A stretch of 64,000 nucleotides of DNA from JBCDCB01 sp039182735 (GTDB lineage Bacteria; Planctomycetota; Phycisphaerae; Phycisphaerales; UBA1924). Made by a program: the position numbers and the translations under genes. Where the stretch lies: contig JBCDCB010000005.1 of the NCBI GenBank assembly GCA_039182735.1, positions 41,482-105,481 of the forward strand, given 5' to 3'. Each line of letters opens with the position of its first letter. Within the stretch, counting starts at the first letter, position 1. Below the pieces are notes generated by a model that had not been told where the DNA came from, did not search any database, and worked only from the letters and a program-made list of their open reading frames with translations. Shown here in pieces: positions 40,621 to 49,944 of this stretch.

Positions 40621-41742
40621 ATGTCCACGATGCAGATCGACCGACTGCTCGACACCGTCATCAAACTGGGGGCGAGCGACCTCCACCTGACCGTCGGGCG
40701 CAAACCGACCCTCCGCCTCCACGGCGGGCTCAAGAACCTCGACACCAAGGTCCTCGATCCCGACGACATGGTGACCCTGATGAAGTCCATCACACCCGAA
40801 CGCTCCCAGCAGGAACTGCAGGAGGTCGGGACATGCGACTTCGGCTTCGCGTACGGCGACCAGGCCCGTTTCCGCGTCTCGGTCTTCCGACAGCGCGGCG
40901 ACCTCGCCATCGTCTGCCGACTCATACCGAACAAGCTGCTAACATTCGAGCAGATCGGCTTGCCCGAGATGTGCCGGGAACTCATCCGGCGCCCGCGTGG
41001 GCTCTTCCTGGTGACCGGGCCGACGGGTTCGGGCAAGACGACGTCGCTCGCCACGATGCTCGACTACATCAACGAGAACTTCGAGCGCCACCTCATCACG
41101 ATGGAAGACCCCATCGAGTACTACCACTACCACAAGAAGTCGATCGTCAACCAGCGCGAGGTCGGCTCCGACACGCCCGACTTCGCCGAAGCCCTCCGCC
41201 GAGCGTTGCGTCAGGACCCCGACTGCATCCTCGTGGGTGAAATGCGAGACCTCGAGACGATCGAGGCGGCGATCCGGGCCGCCGAGACCGGCCACCTCGT
41301 CTTCGGAACCCTCCACACGACCGGGGCATCCAAGACCATCGACCGTGTCGTGGACGCCTTCCCTGTCACCCAACAGAACCAGATCAGGGTCCAGCTCTCG
41401 ACGGCCCTCCTCGCCGTGCTCAGTCAGGCCCTCCTGCCCCGCGTGGACACCAAGGGCATGGTGGCGGCGTACGAGTTCCTCGTCGTCACCCCCGCGATCG
41501 CCAACCTCATCCGCGACAACAAGTCCTTCCGCATCGACTCGGCCATCCAGACCGGCAAGCGGTTCGGCATGCAGCTGCTCGACGAGCACCTCTGGTCGCT
41601 CTACTCCCGCGGCATGATCTCCGCCGAGGAGATGGTGGATAAGGCCAAGAACCCCACCGACCTGCGTGATCGGGTTCACAAGATGGGGCGTCAGGTCGGG
41701 CGCGCTGAGTGGGATCTCGATGAGGCCGAGGCGTCTTCTTGA
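40621..41742 (+). CDS. pilT: PilT-type retraction ATPase
   Basis: The 373-residue protein matches PilT: DRLLDTVIKLGASDLHLTVGRKP at the start, Walker A GPTGSGKTT at 133-141, TMEDPIEY, Walker B ILVGEMRD, and AIRAAETGHLVFGTLHTTGA, the retraction-ATPase form of the His box. It lacks the zinc-binding Cys of PilB. PilT gives twitching motility or DNA uptake in type IV pili and is not found in classical type II secretion, so its presence suggests the locus makes a retractable fibre. It ends before a 266-base leader that separates it from the second pilB. Confidence 0.94.
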   Translation: MSTMQIDRLLDTVIKLGASDLHLTVGRKPTLRLHGGLKNLDTKVLDPDDMVTLMKSITPERSQQELQEVGTCDFGFAYGDQARFRVSVFRQRGDLAIVCRLIPNKLLTFEQIGLPEMCRELIRRPRGLFLVTGPTGSGKTTSLATMLDYINENFERHLITMEDPIEYYHYHKKSIVNQREVGSDTPDFAEALRRALRQDPDCILVGEMRDLETIEAAIRAAETGHLVFGTLHTTGASKTIDRVVDAFPVTQQNQIRVQLSTALLAVLSQALLPRVDTKGMVAAYEFLVVTPAIANLIRDNKSFRIDSAIQTGKRFGMQLLDEHLWSLYSRGMISAEEMVDKAKNPTDLRDRVHKMGRQVGRAEWDLDEAEASS

Positions 41743-41771
41743 TCGAATAGGATGTGTCAAAACGCTTTTAT

Positions 41772-41796
41772 GATCTGTAAACCGGATAAACAGATC
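41772..41796. repeat. Inverted repeat GATCTGT-N11-ACAGATC
   Basis: Two perfect 7-base arms (41772-41778 and 41790-41796) around 11 bases, overlapping the TATGAT box at 41769-41774. The spacing suits a dimeric repressor operator; it could also form an RNA hairpin. No run of T follows. Confidence 0.55.
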
Positions 41797-41949
41797 GGAA
41801 GCCACTCAGGATAACCTCGGAAAAAGCTCATTTTGTTTGGTTTTTGAAAGTTCCAATCGTGTGTGTTGCATGTGTCGCATACACGCAAGTTGTTGATGAG
41901 TCGAGGATTGTCGAGATCCGCGCGGATATCTTGACGTAGAGACCCCGGG

Positions 41950-41987
41950 ACAGGACCCGGGCGGGCCTTCGGGCCCGCGGGTTCTGT
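41950..41987 (+). promoter_or_regulatory. Very stable hairpin with UUCG tetraloop before the second pilB
   Basis: A 17-bp stem (41950-41967 with 41972-41987, one G-T pair, two bulged G at 41959-41960) is closed by C-UUCG-G, an extra-stable tetraloop. It ends 21 bases before the ATG at 42009. There is no T-run after it, so a simple Rho-independent terminator is not obvious. It may shield the mRNA 5' part, block pilT read-through, or mark an RNase site. Confidence 0.6.
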
Positions 41988-42008
41988 GTCGGGTGAAAGG
42001 TGGATCGG

Positions 42009-43781
42009 ATGCCCCAGGACGGCAGCATACTGAACATCGACCCCGACCAGCTTCGCAAGCGCAAGCTGGGGCGCGTGCTCACCAAGATGGGCAAGGTCAC
42101 CCGCGAGCAGGTCCACGAGGCGCTCCAGATCCAGCAGAAGGAAGGCAAGAAGCGGAAGGTCGGCGAGATCCTCGTCGAGCTCGGCTACATCAATGCGGTG
42201 GACATCGAGATGGCCCTCGCCGGTCAGGCGGGCATGGACTTCGTTGACCTGTCTGAGCTCGAGATCACCGAAGAGACGCTCGCCGCCATCCCTCCCGAGA
42301 CGGTGAACGCGTACGGCGTGGTCCCGATCGAGTACAGCCAGAAGGGCAAGAAGCTCCGCGTGGCGCTGAAGAGCCCCAAGAACTTCCGCGCGGTGGACGA
42401 CCTCCGCCTGCTGATGGGGTTCGAGGTGCAGGCCTGCGTCGCCCCGGAGAAGCAGGTCGATGACATCATCGCCCAGCACTACGCGAACAAGAGCACGTCG
42501 ATGAGCGACGTGATCGGCGAGATGAGCCAAGACGCCTCGCTGCAGCAGGGTCTGCAGGGCGGCGCGCCGGGCGGGGCGTCGATCGACCTCGAAGCGGTGC
42601 TCGAAGCCTCCGAAGACAACAAGGTCATCAAGCTGCTGAACTTGGTGCTGCTGCAGGCGATCAAGGACCGCGCGTCGGACATCCACTTCGAGCCCTTCGA
42701 AGAGGAGTTCAAGATGCGGTACCGCATCGACGGCGTGCTGTACGAGATGGTCCCCCCGCCGCAGTACCTGGGCCCGGCGATCGTGAGCCGCATCAAGGTG
42801 ATGTCGAACCTGGACATCGCCGAGCGCCGGCTGCCGCAGGACGGGCGCGTCGAGCTGATGGTGGGCGGTCAACCGGTGGACCTGCGTGTCGCGGTGCTGC
42901 CGACGATGCACGGCGAGTCGGTCGTCATGCGTGTGCTCGACCGCTCGAACGTGGAGCTGTCGATCGATCGTGTCGGGCTCCGCAGCGATGACCTCGATGT
43001 GGTCAACCAGCTGATCCGCAAGCCCAACGGCATCGTGGTGGTGACGGGCCCGACGGGTTCGGGCAAGACGACCACGCTCTACGCGGCGCTGTCGGCGCTC
43101 AACAAGCCGGACATCAAGATCCTGACGGCGGAAGACCCGGTCGAGTACGACATCGACGGGCTCTGCCAGTGCCAGATCAACCCGGACGCCGGTCTGACGT
43201 TCGCCAAGTGCCTGCGTTCGTTCCTGCGTCAGGACCCGGACGTGATCCTGGTCGGTGAGATCCGCGACCTCGAGACGGCGCAGATCGCGGTGCAGGCCTC
43301 GCTGACGGGCCACCTCGTCTTCAGCACGCTGCACACGAACGACGCGCCGAGTTCGATCGTGCGCCTGCTCGATCTGGGCGTCGAATCGTTCCTCGTCACC
43401 GCGACGATGGAAGCGATCATCGCGCAGCGGCTCGTGCGCACGATCTGCTCCAAGTGCAAAGAGGCGTACGACCCAACCGACGAGCAGGTCATGGAGCTCG
43501 ACCTCACGCGCGAAGAGATCGGCGACCGCCAGTTCTTCCGCGGGCGGGGCTGCGATACCTGCCACGGGTCGGGCTACAAGGGACGCATGGCCCTCTTCGA
43601 GATCATGCAGATCGACGACGGGATCCGCGACCTGATCATGAACCAGGCGAGCACCGCGGTGCTCCGCGAAGAGTCTCGCAAGCGCGGCATGCGCACGCTG
43701 CGTGAGTCGGGCCTGCTCGCGATCTACGAGGGGTTGACCACGATCGACGAGGTCGTGCGAGAGACGATGTCCGAGGACTGA
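42009..43781 (+). CDS. PilB/GspE-type assembly ATPase, second copy
   Basis: The 590-residue protein has the same plan as the first copy but is clearly divergent. An N-terminal MshEN domain (about 17-155) is followed by a Gly-rich linker, SDIHFEPF, Walker A GPTGSGKTT at 347-355, TAEDPVEY, Walker B ILVGEIRD and SLTGHLVFSTLHTNDAPSS. Zinc Cys pairs are in ICSKCKEAYD and CDTCHGSG. It directly precedes gspF and the pseudopilins, so it is the likely main motor. The start is ATG 42009, 5 bases after AAAGGTGG; GTG at 42000 is in frame but overlaps the ribosome site. Confidence 0.94.
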   Translation: MPQDGSILNIDPDQLRKRKLGRVLTKMGKVTREQVHEALQIQQKEGKKRKVGEILVELGYINAVDIEMALAGQAGMDFVDLSELEITEETLAAIPPETVNAYGVVPIEYSQKGKKLRVALKSPKNFRAVDDLRLLMGFEVQACVAPEKQVDDIIAQHYANKSTSMSDVIGEMSQDASLQQGLQGGAPGGASIDLEAVLEASEDNKVIKLLNLVLLQAIKDRASDIHFEPFEEEFKMRYRIDGVLYEMVPPPQYLGPAIVSRIKVMSNLDIAERRLPQDGRVELMVGGQPVDLRVAVLPTMHGESVVMRVLDRSNVELSIDRVGLRSDDLDVVNQLIRKPNGIVVVTGPTGSGKTTTLYAALSALNKPDIKILTAEDPVEYDIDGLCQCQINPDAGLTFAKCLRSFLRQDPDVILVGEIRDLETAQIAVQASLTGHLVFSTLHTNDAPSSIVRLLDLGVESFLVTATMEAIIAQRLVRTICSKCKEAYDPTDEQVMELDLTREEIGDRQFFRGRGCDTCHGSGYKGRMALFEIMQIDDGIRDLIMNQASTAVLREESRKRGMRTLRESGLLAIYEGLTTIDEVVRETMSED

Positions 43782-43890
43782 TCCCGGGCCTTGATGGTGT
43801 TCGGCGTGGGGCGGGGATCCGTGAGCCCGCTCACGCGTCGAGACGACAGCGGGAAGCGTTCGCCGGGTGGGCGGGCGCGGAGATACAGCG

Positions 43891-45216
43891 ATGCCGAGCT
43901 TCCAGTACGAGGCACTCGACAACAAGACCGGGAAACGCCAGCGCGGCGTGATCGAGGCGGGCAGCAGCGAAGAGGCGATCCGCCAGATCAAGCTGCAGGG
44001 CTACTCGCCCACCGCGCTGCGCGAGAAAAAGAGCAAGAAGTCCGCCGGCGCCGACGACGGCGGGGGCGGTGACGGCAAGATCGATCTCGCCGCCGACCTG
44101 GGCGGGAAGAAAAAGAAGAAGTCCGGGGGCGGGCTCCCGTTCGGGAAGGTCAAGGGCAAGAACCTGACAGCCTTCACGCGCCAGCTTTCGACGCTCCAGG
44201 ACGCGGGCCTTCCACTGCTCCGCTCGCTGCAGATTCTCGAAGAACAGCAGAAGCCGGGCCTGCTCAAGGGCACGCTGCAGGGCGTGGTCGAAGACGTCGA
44301 GGGCGGCTCGTCGCTCTCCGAGGCGATGGCCAAGCACCCGCGCGCGTTCAACGTGCTGTACACGAAGATGGTCGCCGCGGGCGAACTGGGCGGCGTGCTC
44401 GACGTGATCCTCCAGCGCCTCGCCGAGTTCATGGAAAAGGCCGAGGCGCTGAAGCGCAAAGTCATCGGCGCGATGATCTACCCGGTGGCGGTGGTGGCGA
44501 TCGCGGTGCTCATCGTGACGGGCATCATGATTTTCATCATCCCGTCGTTCAAAGACATCTTCGCGGACTTCGAGGTCGAGCTCCCCGCCGCGACGACGAT
44601 GCTCATCAACACCAGCGCGTGGATCACCGGGGACTATCCCACAGAGGGCGCGCAGAAAGTCCCGGGCTGGATCATCGTGATCTTCAGCCTGCCGGGGCTG
44701 TGGCTCTTCTCCAAGCTGATCCGCAAGACCAAGCCCGGGAAGATGGTCACCGACGTGCTGCTGATGTACGTCCCGATCGTCGGCGGGCTGGCGCGCAAGA
44801 GCATCATCGCCAAGTTCACCCGCACGCTGGGCACGCTCATCGCCGCGGGCGTCCCGATCCTCGAAGCGATCACGATCACCGGGGAGACGTCGGGCAACTA
44901 CATCTTTGAGAAGGCGCTCGGGCGCGTGCACGACTCGATCCGCGAGGGCGAGTCCTTCGCCGAGCCGCTGCGCCAGGCCAAGGTGTGCGACTCGATCGTG
45001 GTCAACATGATCGACGTTGGCGAAGAGACTGGCGACATGGACACCATGCTCCTGAAGATCGCCGACAACTACGACGACGAGGTCGATACCGCGGTCGCGG
45101 GCCTCGTGAAGCTCATCGAGCCGCTGCTCGTGGTCTTCCTGGGTGTGATCATCGGCGGCATCGTCATCGCCATGTTCCTCCCGCTCGTGAGCATGATCGA
45201 GGCGCTCCAGCAATGA
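43891..45216 (+). CDS. gspF: GspF/PilC-type inner-membrane platform protein
   Basis: The 441-residue protein has two T2SSF domains, each with a helical bundle followed by membrane helices: first at about 85-215 (FTRQLSTLQDAGLPLLRSLQ), second at about 300-435 (FTRTLGTLIAAGVPILEAI), with IDVGEETGDMDTML near the end. Helices lie at about 193-215, 255-275 and 410-435. Residues 45-85 are a Lys/Gly-rich linker. It couples the ATPase to the pseudopilins. GGAG is 8 bases before the ATG. It follows the second pilB by 109 bases and its stop overlaps the first pseudopilin start. Confidence 0.94.
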   Translation: MPSFQYEALDNKTGKRQRGVIEAGSSEEAIRQIKLQGYSPTALREKKSKKSAGADDGGGGDGKIDLAADLGGKKKKKSGGGLPFGKVKGKNLTAFTRQLSTLQDAGLPLLRSLQILEEQQKPGLLKGTLQGVVEDVEGGSSLSEAMAKHPRAFNVLYTKMVAAGELGGVLDVILQRLAEFMEKAEALKRKVIGAMIYPVAVVAIAVLIVTGIMIFIIPSFKDIFADFEVELPAATTMLINTSAWITGDYPTEGAQKVPGWIIVIFSLPGLWLFSKLIRKTKPGKMVTDVLLMYVPIVGGLARKSIIAKFTRTLGTLIAAGVPILEAITITGETSGNYIFEKALGRVHDSIREGESFAEPLRQAKVCDSIVVNMIDVGEETGDMDTMLLKIADNYDDEVDTAVAGLVKLIEPLLVVFLGVIIGGIVIAMFLPLVSMIEALQQ

Positions 45217-46373
45217 CCCATCAACCGCACCCAATCCGTTCGGCGCGGCGCGCGTTCACGCTCGTCGAGCTGCTCGCCGCGGTCACCGTGATCGGGATCC
45301 TCATCGGGATCGTCTTCATCGCGCTGGGTGGCGCGACGCAGCAGGCCCGCGCCTCGCTCGCCACACGCCAGCTCGGAACGATCCAGCAGGGTGTCGCGCA
45401 GTTCGAGACCGACTTCGGGTACCTCCCGCCGCTGCTCAGCGACTACACGGACGTGCCCGGCTCCGGGTTCGCCGGGACCGACAAGGTCCTCGTCACGCCC
45501 GAAGGGCAGGCGACCTTCGGCGCCACGCTGCAGCAGCAGGCGGAGTTTGTCCGCGACGCGTACATGGCGTCGCGCTACTCGAGCGAGTACTCCATCGCCG
45601 CGTACCTCATCGGGATCGCGGAACTGAGCGGAAACGCAACCGTTCAGGACCGTGACGGAGAAGACTTCCTGCTCGCCGCGGACGACGGAGACGACGGCGT
45701 CGTCGGGCCCGGTCTGCGTGACCCCGGCCCCGATCGCGCGTGGGGCGGGGGCTCCAGCAGGCTCGATGCTCGCAGCTCCCCCGGCGATCCCAACACGTAC
45801 TTGCAGCCCCGTGGCGGGCAGGTCTACGGCCCGTACATCAACGCCGCCGACCTGACCGATGCGATCGAGCCCGAACTCCTTGTTGGCGGCAACGACAACT
45901 ACATCGGCTACCAGGTGCTCGACCCGTGGGGCAACCCGATCCGCTACTACCTCAACTGGCCGACCAAGGATCCCACGCTCACCGGCCTGGACCTGCAGCG
46001 CAACCGCACGGTGGACTTCCTGCCCGTCGAGCTGCGCACCGCCGAGTCCGCCGACGCGCAGATCCGAGGCAACGACGTCGATCTGAACCTCGACCGTATC
46101 GCGCTCAACTCGAGCTTCGCGCTGCTCTCGGCGGGCGCGCCGTTCACACGGACCTTCTCGGTCTCGGGGGGCGACGACCAACCGCTCATCCCCTTCGGAG
46201 ACTCGTTCCTCACCGCCACCGGCACGCGCGAAGTCGTGCAGCAGCCCGGCGCACCGACCACGGCGTTCGAGTCGTTCACCGCCGCCATTTCCACGCAGAG
46301 CCTCGATGTGGCCGCGACGCACGACGCGATCGTCGCCGACCTCGAAACCAACATCCTCATCGGATCGCAATGA
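45213..46373 (+). CDS. Pseudopilin 1 (GspG-like)
   Basis: The 386-residue protein has a prepilin signal RRA-FTLVELLAAVTVIGILIG, with Ala instead of Gly at -1 and Glu at +5. GYQVLDPWGNPIRYYLN near residue 245 is like the DPWGNPYxY core of GspG major pseudopilins. It is over twice the usual GspG length (about 140), with a long Asp-rich insertion at about 145-200 that may bind calcium. The start overlaps the gspF stop as ATGA, so the two are coupled. Confidence 0.88.
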   Translation: MTHQPHPIRSARRAFTLVELLAAVTVIGILIGIVFIALGGATQQARASLATRQLGTIQQGVAQFETDFGYLPPLLSDYTDVPGSGFAGTDKVLVTPEGQATFGATLQQQAEFVRDAYMASRYSSEYSIAAYLIGIAELSGNATVQDRDGEDFLLAADDGDDGVVGPGLRDPGPDRAWGGGSSRLDARSSPGDPNTYLQPRGGQVYGPYINAADLTDAIEPELLVGGNDNYIGYQVLDPWGNPIRYYLNWPTKDPTLTGLDLQRNRTVDFLPVELRTAESADAQIRGNDVDLNLDRIALNSSFALLSAGAPFTRTFSVSGGDDQPLIPFGDSFLTATGTREVVQQPGAPTTAFESFTAAISTQSLDVAATHDAIVADLETNILIGSQ

Positions 46374-47230
46374 TGCATCGTGCGCACACAACCCGACTCC
46401 GCCGGGCCTTCACGCTCGTCGAACTGCTCGTCACCGTCACGGTGATCGTGATCCTTACGGGGATCGTGCTGGGCGTCGGCGCCAGCGTGATCGGCGGGCA
46501 GAAGGGGCGCGTCACGCAGAGCATCCTGCTCACGCTTGATCGCGCCTACCAAGAGTTCGTCGATACCGGCGGGCGCCTGACGTATCCCCTCGATCCGGCC
46601 AACATCGCCGACCCGGAGAGCTACTACGCCGTGCCGGGCGAGACCAGCCGCCTCTTCGAGTCGTACAACCCGGTGAGCAGCCGCCAGCACCCGCTGCGTC
46701 CCGATGCGGCGGTCGCGCTGCGTCAGATGCTGACGGTGCGTTCGGTGCAGGACATCGTCGCGGAGATCCCCTCGCAGTTCACGATCTCGACCACGGTTGC
46801 GACCGGGAGTGACAAGGAGCGCGACCCGACGCCGAGCGTGCTCGATGCGTGGGCCGACCCCGACCTGTGGCCGGTGGACATCCTCTCGACAGAGATCAAC
46901 GGCACCGACCCGTACCCGCTGTACGACACCGCCGGGCGCACGTACATGACGACGATCTACTTCGTCTTCCCCTCCACGCCGGCGCGCAGCGCGCAGCAGC
47001 CCAACACGTTCCAGGAGGGCAACATCGCCGCGGAGTTCCTGTATGGCAAGGCGGTGAACCAGCGTCCGTACTTCATGTCGGCGGGTCCCGACGGGCTGTA
47101 CGGGCTGGCGCAGGAGTTCCCCGACTCGGGCGACGCCGAGGCGACGCGCCTCGCCTTCGAAGCGGTGCAGGACAACCTGTACTCGTACCCGGTGCAGCCG
47201 CCCTCGCGCGACGCGGGAGGTTTCCGTTGA
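46370..47230 (+). CDS. Pseudopilin 2
   Basis: The 286-residue protein has the prepilin signal RRA-FTLVELLVTVTVIVILTGIVLGV (Ala at -1, Glu at +5) and a soluble domain with PYPLYDTAGRTYMTTIYFVFPS. The subtype is unclear; it resembles GspG/H only in the N-terminal helix. ATG overlaps the previous stop (ATGA), and the end overlaps the next start. Confidence 0.86.
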   Translation: MMHRAHTTRLRRAFTLVELLVTVTVIVILTGIVLGVGASVIGGQKGRVTQSILLTLDRAYQEFVDTGGRLTYPLDPANIADPESYYAVPGETSRLFESYNPVSSRQHPLRPDAAVALRQMLTVRSVQDIVAEIPSQFTISTTVATGSDKERDPTPSVLDAWADPDLWPVDILSTEINGTDPYPLYDTAGRTYMTTIYFVFPSTPARSAQQPNTFQEGNIAAEFLYGKAVNQRPYFMSAGPDGLYGLAQEFPDSGDAEATRLAFEAVQDNLYSYPVQPPSRDAGGFR

Positions 47231-48429
47231 GCCGCAACGACCGCACATCCCGCACGGCGCTCACGCTCGTGGAACTGCTGGTGGTGATCTCGATCATCGT
47301 GATCGCCGCGAGCGCGGTGCTCCCGGCGTTCACCAGCGTCATCCGCTCGGTGAACTTCAGCGACGCGGTGAACAAGGTCTCCGCGACGCTGGGTTCGGCG
47401 CGGGCGCTGGCGATCGCCGAGTCGAAGTCCACGGGCGTCGCCTTCCTCTTCGACATCGAAACGCAGCAGATGACGCTCGTGATCCTCGAGCAGGAGAGCA
47501 CGGGCTTCCTGGACGAGTTCGCGTCACAGCCCGCGGCTCGGTACGTCCCGGCGCGCGACGTGCTGCCCGTCGAACTCCCACCCGGCATCGCGGTGATGGG
47601 CCTGCCCTCCGACCGCGCGCGCATCGCGCCCTGCGCCGATTGCCCCGGGTGCGAGGAAGACGCCTACGCCGTGCAGTCCGGGCCCGCGCAGGTCGCGTGG
47701 TACGCCGGTGAGCGCATCAACGACTGCAACGACGGCGGCGTGAACACCGTCGTGCCCTGGCTCTTCCCGCGGAGCGACCCGCGCATCCACCTGCCGCGTG
47801 GCGGCGACCCGTGGCGCGAGATCTCGGGCCAGTCCTCGGGCGGGATCTCGATCGCAGAAGCGGAGATCGCCGTGCGTCATGCGCAGACCTTCGCCGTCTT
47901 CTTCACCGCCGACGGCTCGGTCACCACGAGCCTCGAAGCCGGCGGGCAACTGGTGCAGGACGCGTACATCGAGTTCTTCGACCGCCCGGTGGATCCGTTC
48001 GATCCGATCTCGGCGCCGTACGACCTGATCGACGTGTTTGATCCCGACGCCGAGAACATCGTCTCGTCGCTGAGCGACAACGATCCCACGCCCCGCAACG
48101 AAGAGGTGGTGCTGCGCGGGGTCGATCAGCTCGCGGTCTTCTCGCTGCAAGCACTGACGCGGACCGCGGGGATCACCGAGCCGTGGTTCATCGCGTCGGA
48201 CGATTCCGTCCTCGTCACCGAGATCGCCAGCACGCGCCTCGTGCCCGACAGCGAGCTGGTGATCGCGCTGAGCAACGCGATGGACGGTGCGGCGATCGAG
48301 CCCGACGGCTCGATCACGCCGAACATCGATCCGACGCCCGACAACGTTGGCAACCTGCCGGAACCGATCGCCGAGATCATCGGCTTCAACCGCTTCACCG
48401 GCGACGTCTTGAGGAGGTCTGGGCTATGA
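47227..48429 (+). CDS. Pseudopilin 3 (GspH-like)
   Basis: The 400-residue protein starts with TTG overlapping the previous stop (TTGA). Its prepilin signal is RTA-LTLVELLVVISIIVIAASAVLPAF, with Ala at -1 and Leu rather than Phe at +1. After the helix, LGSARALAIAESKSTGVAFLFD matches the GspH/FimT pattern (paired helix, then a strand starting vAFl). A Cys cluster, CADCPGCEED, lies near residue 140. No alternative ATG keeps the full signal. Confidence 0.85.
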   Translation: MSRNDRTSRTALTLVELLVVISIIVIAASAVLPAFTSVIRSVNFSDAVNKVSATLGSARALAIAESKSTGVAFLFDIETQQMTLVILEQESTGFLDEFASQPAARYVPARDVLPVELPPGIAVMGLPSDRARIAPCADCPGCEEDAYAVQSGPAQVAWYAGERINDCNDGGVNTVVPWLFPRSDPRIHLPRGGDPWREISGQSSGGISIAEAEIAVRHAQTFAVFFTADGSVTTSLEAGGQLVQDAYIEFFDRPVDPFDPISAPYDLIDVFDPDAENIVSSLSDNDPTPRNEEVVLRGVDQLAVFSLQALTRTAGITEPWFIASDDSVLVTEIASTRLVPDSELVIALSNAMDGAAIEPDGSITPNIDPTPDNVGNLPEPIAEIIGFNRFTGDVLRRSGL

Positions 48430-49937
48430 GTTCTGCCCGACGACGATTCGTACGCGTGCGCACCGTGCGCGCGTTCTCGCTCATGGAGGTGCTGATCGCG
48501 GCGTTCCTGCTCGCGCTGGGCACGCTGGGCCTGTTGGCCCTGCTCGCCGGCGCCGCGCGCCAGCAGCAGCTCACCACGCTCGAGACGCGCGCCGCCTTCG
48601 CCGCCAACAACACCTTCGCGCTCGCGTCGGCCTCGGTCGGCGAGCTCGAGCCGCTGAGCGCCTCGAACCCGGCGGTGGCGGACGGGGTGTGGCAGTTCGC
48701 GGTCGCCGGCTCCAGCGCCGCGGGCGCCGACGCGGAAGACTTCGCGATCGGGGTCACCGACGACGCGGGCGACCTGCGCAACTTCCTCGTCAATGTCCCC
48801 TCGGACTACGTGCTGTACGACCGCCCGCAGCTCTTCACACAGCCGGTCCCGCAGTTCAACCCGGTCGTGCCCGGGCCCGACAACGGGCTCCGCGCCTTCC
48901 CCGTGGGCTCGATCGACACGACGTCGCTCGAGCTCGTCGTCGAGTTCCTCGAGGTCAATGTCGTGAACGGCACGCCGGTCGGGGCGCCGGCCAACACCCG
49001 ACCGCCCGTCACGCGCGTCTTCCGTCGCCCCACGCTGCCCATCCCGCCGGACGATGACGACTCGGTGTTCTTCGGCGACGAGAACGGCATCGACGTGCGC
49101 GCGCTGCACCTCGACGGGGAAGACCTCTCGATGGCCGTGCCCGTGCAGCCCGCGGTCTACCTGCTCGTCGATCGAACGAAGTCGAACCCCGACATCAACG
49201 CGGTGCTCGACGGCCCGAATAACGGGTCGCTCGACGCGTGGATCTCGAGCAACTTCGTCTCGACCGGCGGCGTCTGGGTGATCGATCGGATCATCGCGCG
49301 GGGCTACACGTACCGCAGCTCGCGTGTCGCGTCGCTGGGCGAGCGTGTGCTGGCGAACCGCGAGGGCGTGCCGCAACTCTCGTACTCCGCGGTCTACCGC
49401 ACGCGGGTCACGGGCGGGGGTCAGCTCGCGCTGCTTTCGTATTCGATCACGCCCGCCGACCGCCTGACGCCCGACGTGGTCACGGACTTCGTCACGACCG
49501 AGGGCGGTTCGATCTTCCGCCCGCGGGAGACGGCGATGAACGTGAACCAGGACGAAGCGCCGCTGCGGATTGTCGATCTGGACGTCGGGTTCGACCCGGT
49601 CGAGCAGCAATACTTTGTGGAATCGACCGACGCGGAAGCCGAGTGGTCGCTGCGTGTCGGGCAGCTGCTGCTCATGCAGGGCGACGACAGCTCGTCGCCT
49701 TCGTACCTCGGGGCGGACAACGCGGTGGAGATCGTGCGGGTCGCCGAGCGTGCGAGCCCCGGCGAGCCGCTGCGTGCGTACCTGGACGATGCGCCGCGCG
49801 TGAACCGTCGCGCGACGGTGAGCACATCGCAGAGCGCTTCGGAGCGGACGTTCCTCGGGATCCAGGGCGTGATCACGGACGCCGAGGATCGCGTCTGGCG
49901 TCTGAACCCGGTGGACTTCAGCCTCTTGCAACTTTGA
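48426..49937 (+). CDS. Pseudopilin 4 (GspI/PilV-like)
   Basis: The 503-residue protein has the signal VRA-FSLMEVLIAAFLLALGTLGLLALL, the SLMEVL form typical of GspI and PilV, with Ala at -1. The domain of about 450 residues that follows is far larger than GspI (about 120). A GGAGG site lies 9 bases before the ATG, which also overlaps the previous stop. LGERVLANREGVP and a C-terminal VTDAEDRVWRLNPVDF strand pair are visible but not diagnostic. Confidence 0.86.
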   Translation: MSSARRRFVRVRTVRAFSLMEVLIAAFLLALGTLGLLALLAGAARQQQLTTLETRAAFAANNTFALASASVGELEPLSASNPAVADGVWQFAVAGSSAAGADAEDFAIGVTDDAGDLRNFLVNVPSDYVLYDRPQLFTQPVPQFNPVVPGPDNGLRAFPVGSIDTTSLELVVEFLEVNVVNGTPVGAPANTRPPVTRVFRRPTLPIPPDDDDSVFFGDENGIDVRALHLDGEDLSMAVPVQPAVYLLVDRTKSNPDINAVLDGPNNGSLDAWISSNFVSTGGVWVIDRIIARGYTYRSSRVASLGERVLANREGVPQLSYSAVYRTRVTGGGQLALLSYSITPADRLTPDVVTDFVTTEGGSIFRPRETAMNVNQDEAPLRIVDLDVGFDPVEQQYFVESTDAEAEWSLRVGQLLLMQGDDSSSPSYLGADNAVEIVRVAERASPGEPLRAYLDDAPRVNRRATVSTSQSASERTFLGIQGVITDAEDRVWRLNPVDFSLLQL

Positions 49938-49944
49938 GGAACGC

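Larger units (their letters stand above)
41743..42008 (+). promoter_or_regulatory. AT-rich leader region of the main pseudopilin operon
   Basis: This 266-base gap is the longest in the secretion locus and is strikingly AT-richer at its start. It holds a TATGAT at 41769-41774, the inverted repeat below, two near-identical direct elements GTGTTGCAT and GTGTCGCAT near 41864-41882, the palindrome ATCCGCGCGGAT (41916-41927), and a long UUCG hairpin. It then ends in AAAGGTGG, a ribosome site for the second pilB. Confidence 0.6.

Noticed and set aside
42000..42008. GTG start three codons upstream for the second PilB
   Set aside because: It overlaps the AAAGGTGG ribosome site that is well placed for the ATG at 42009.
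43821..43834. Small GTGAG/CTCAC hairpin between the second pilB and gspF
   Set aside because: Five base pairs with a 4-base loop is common by chance in this composition; no T-run or other signal accompanies it.
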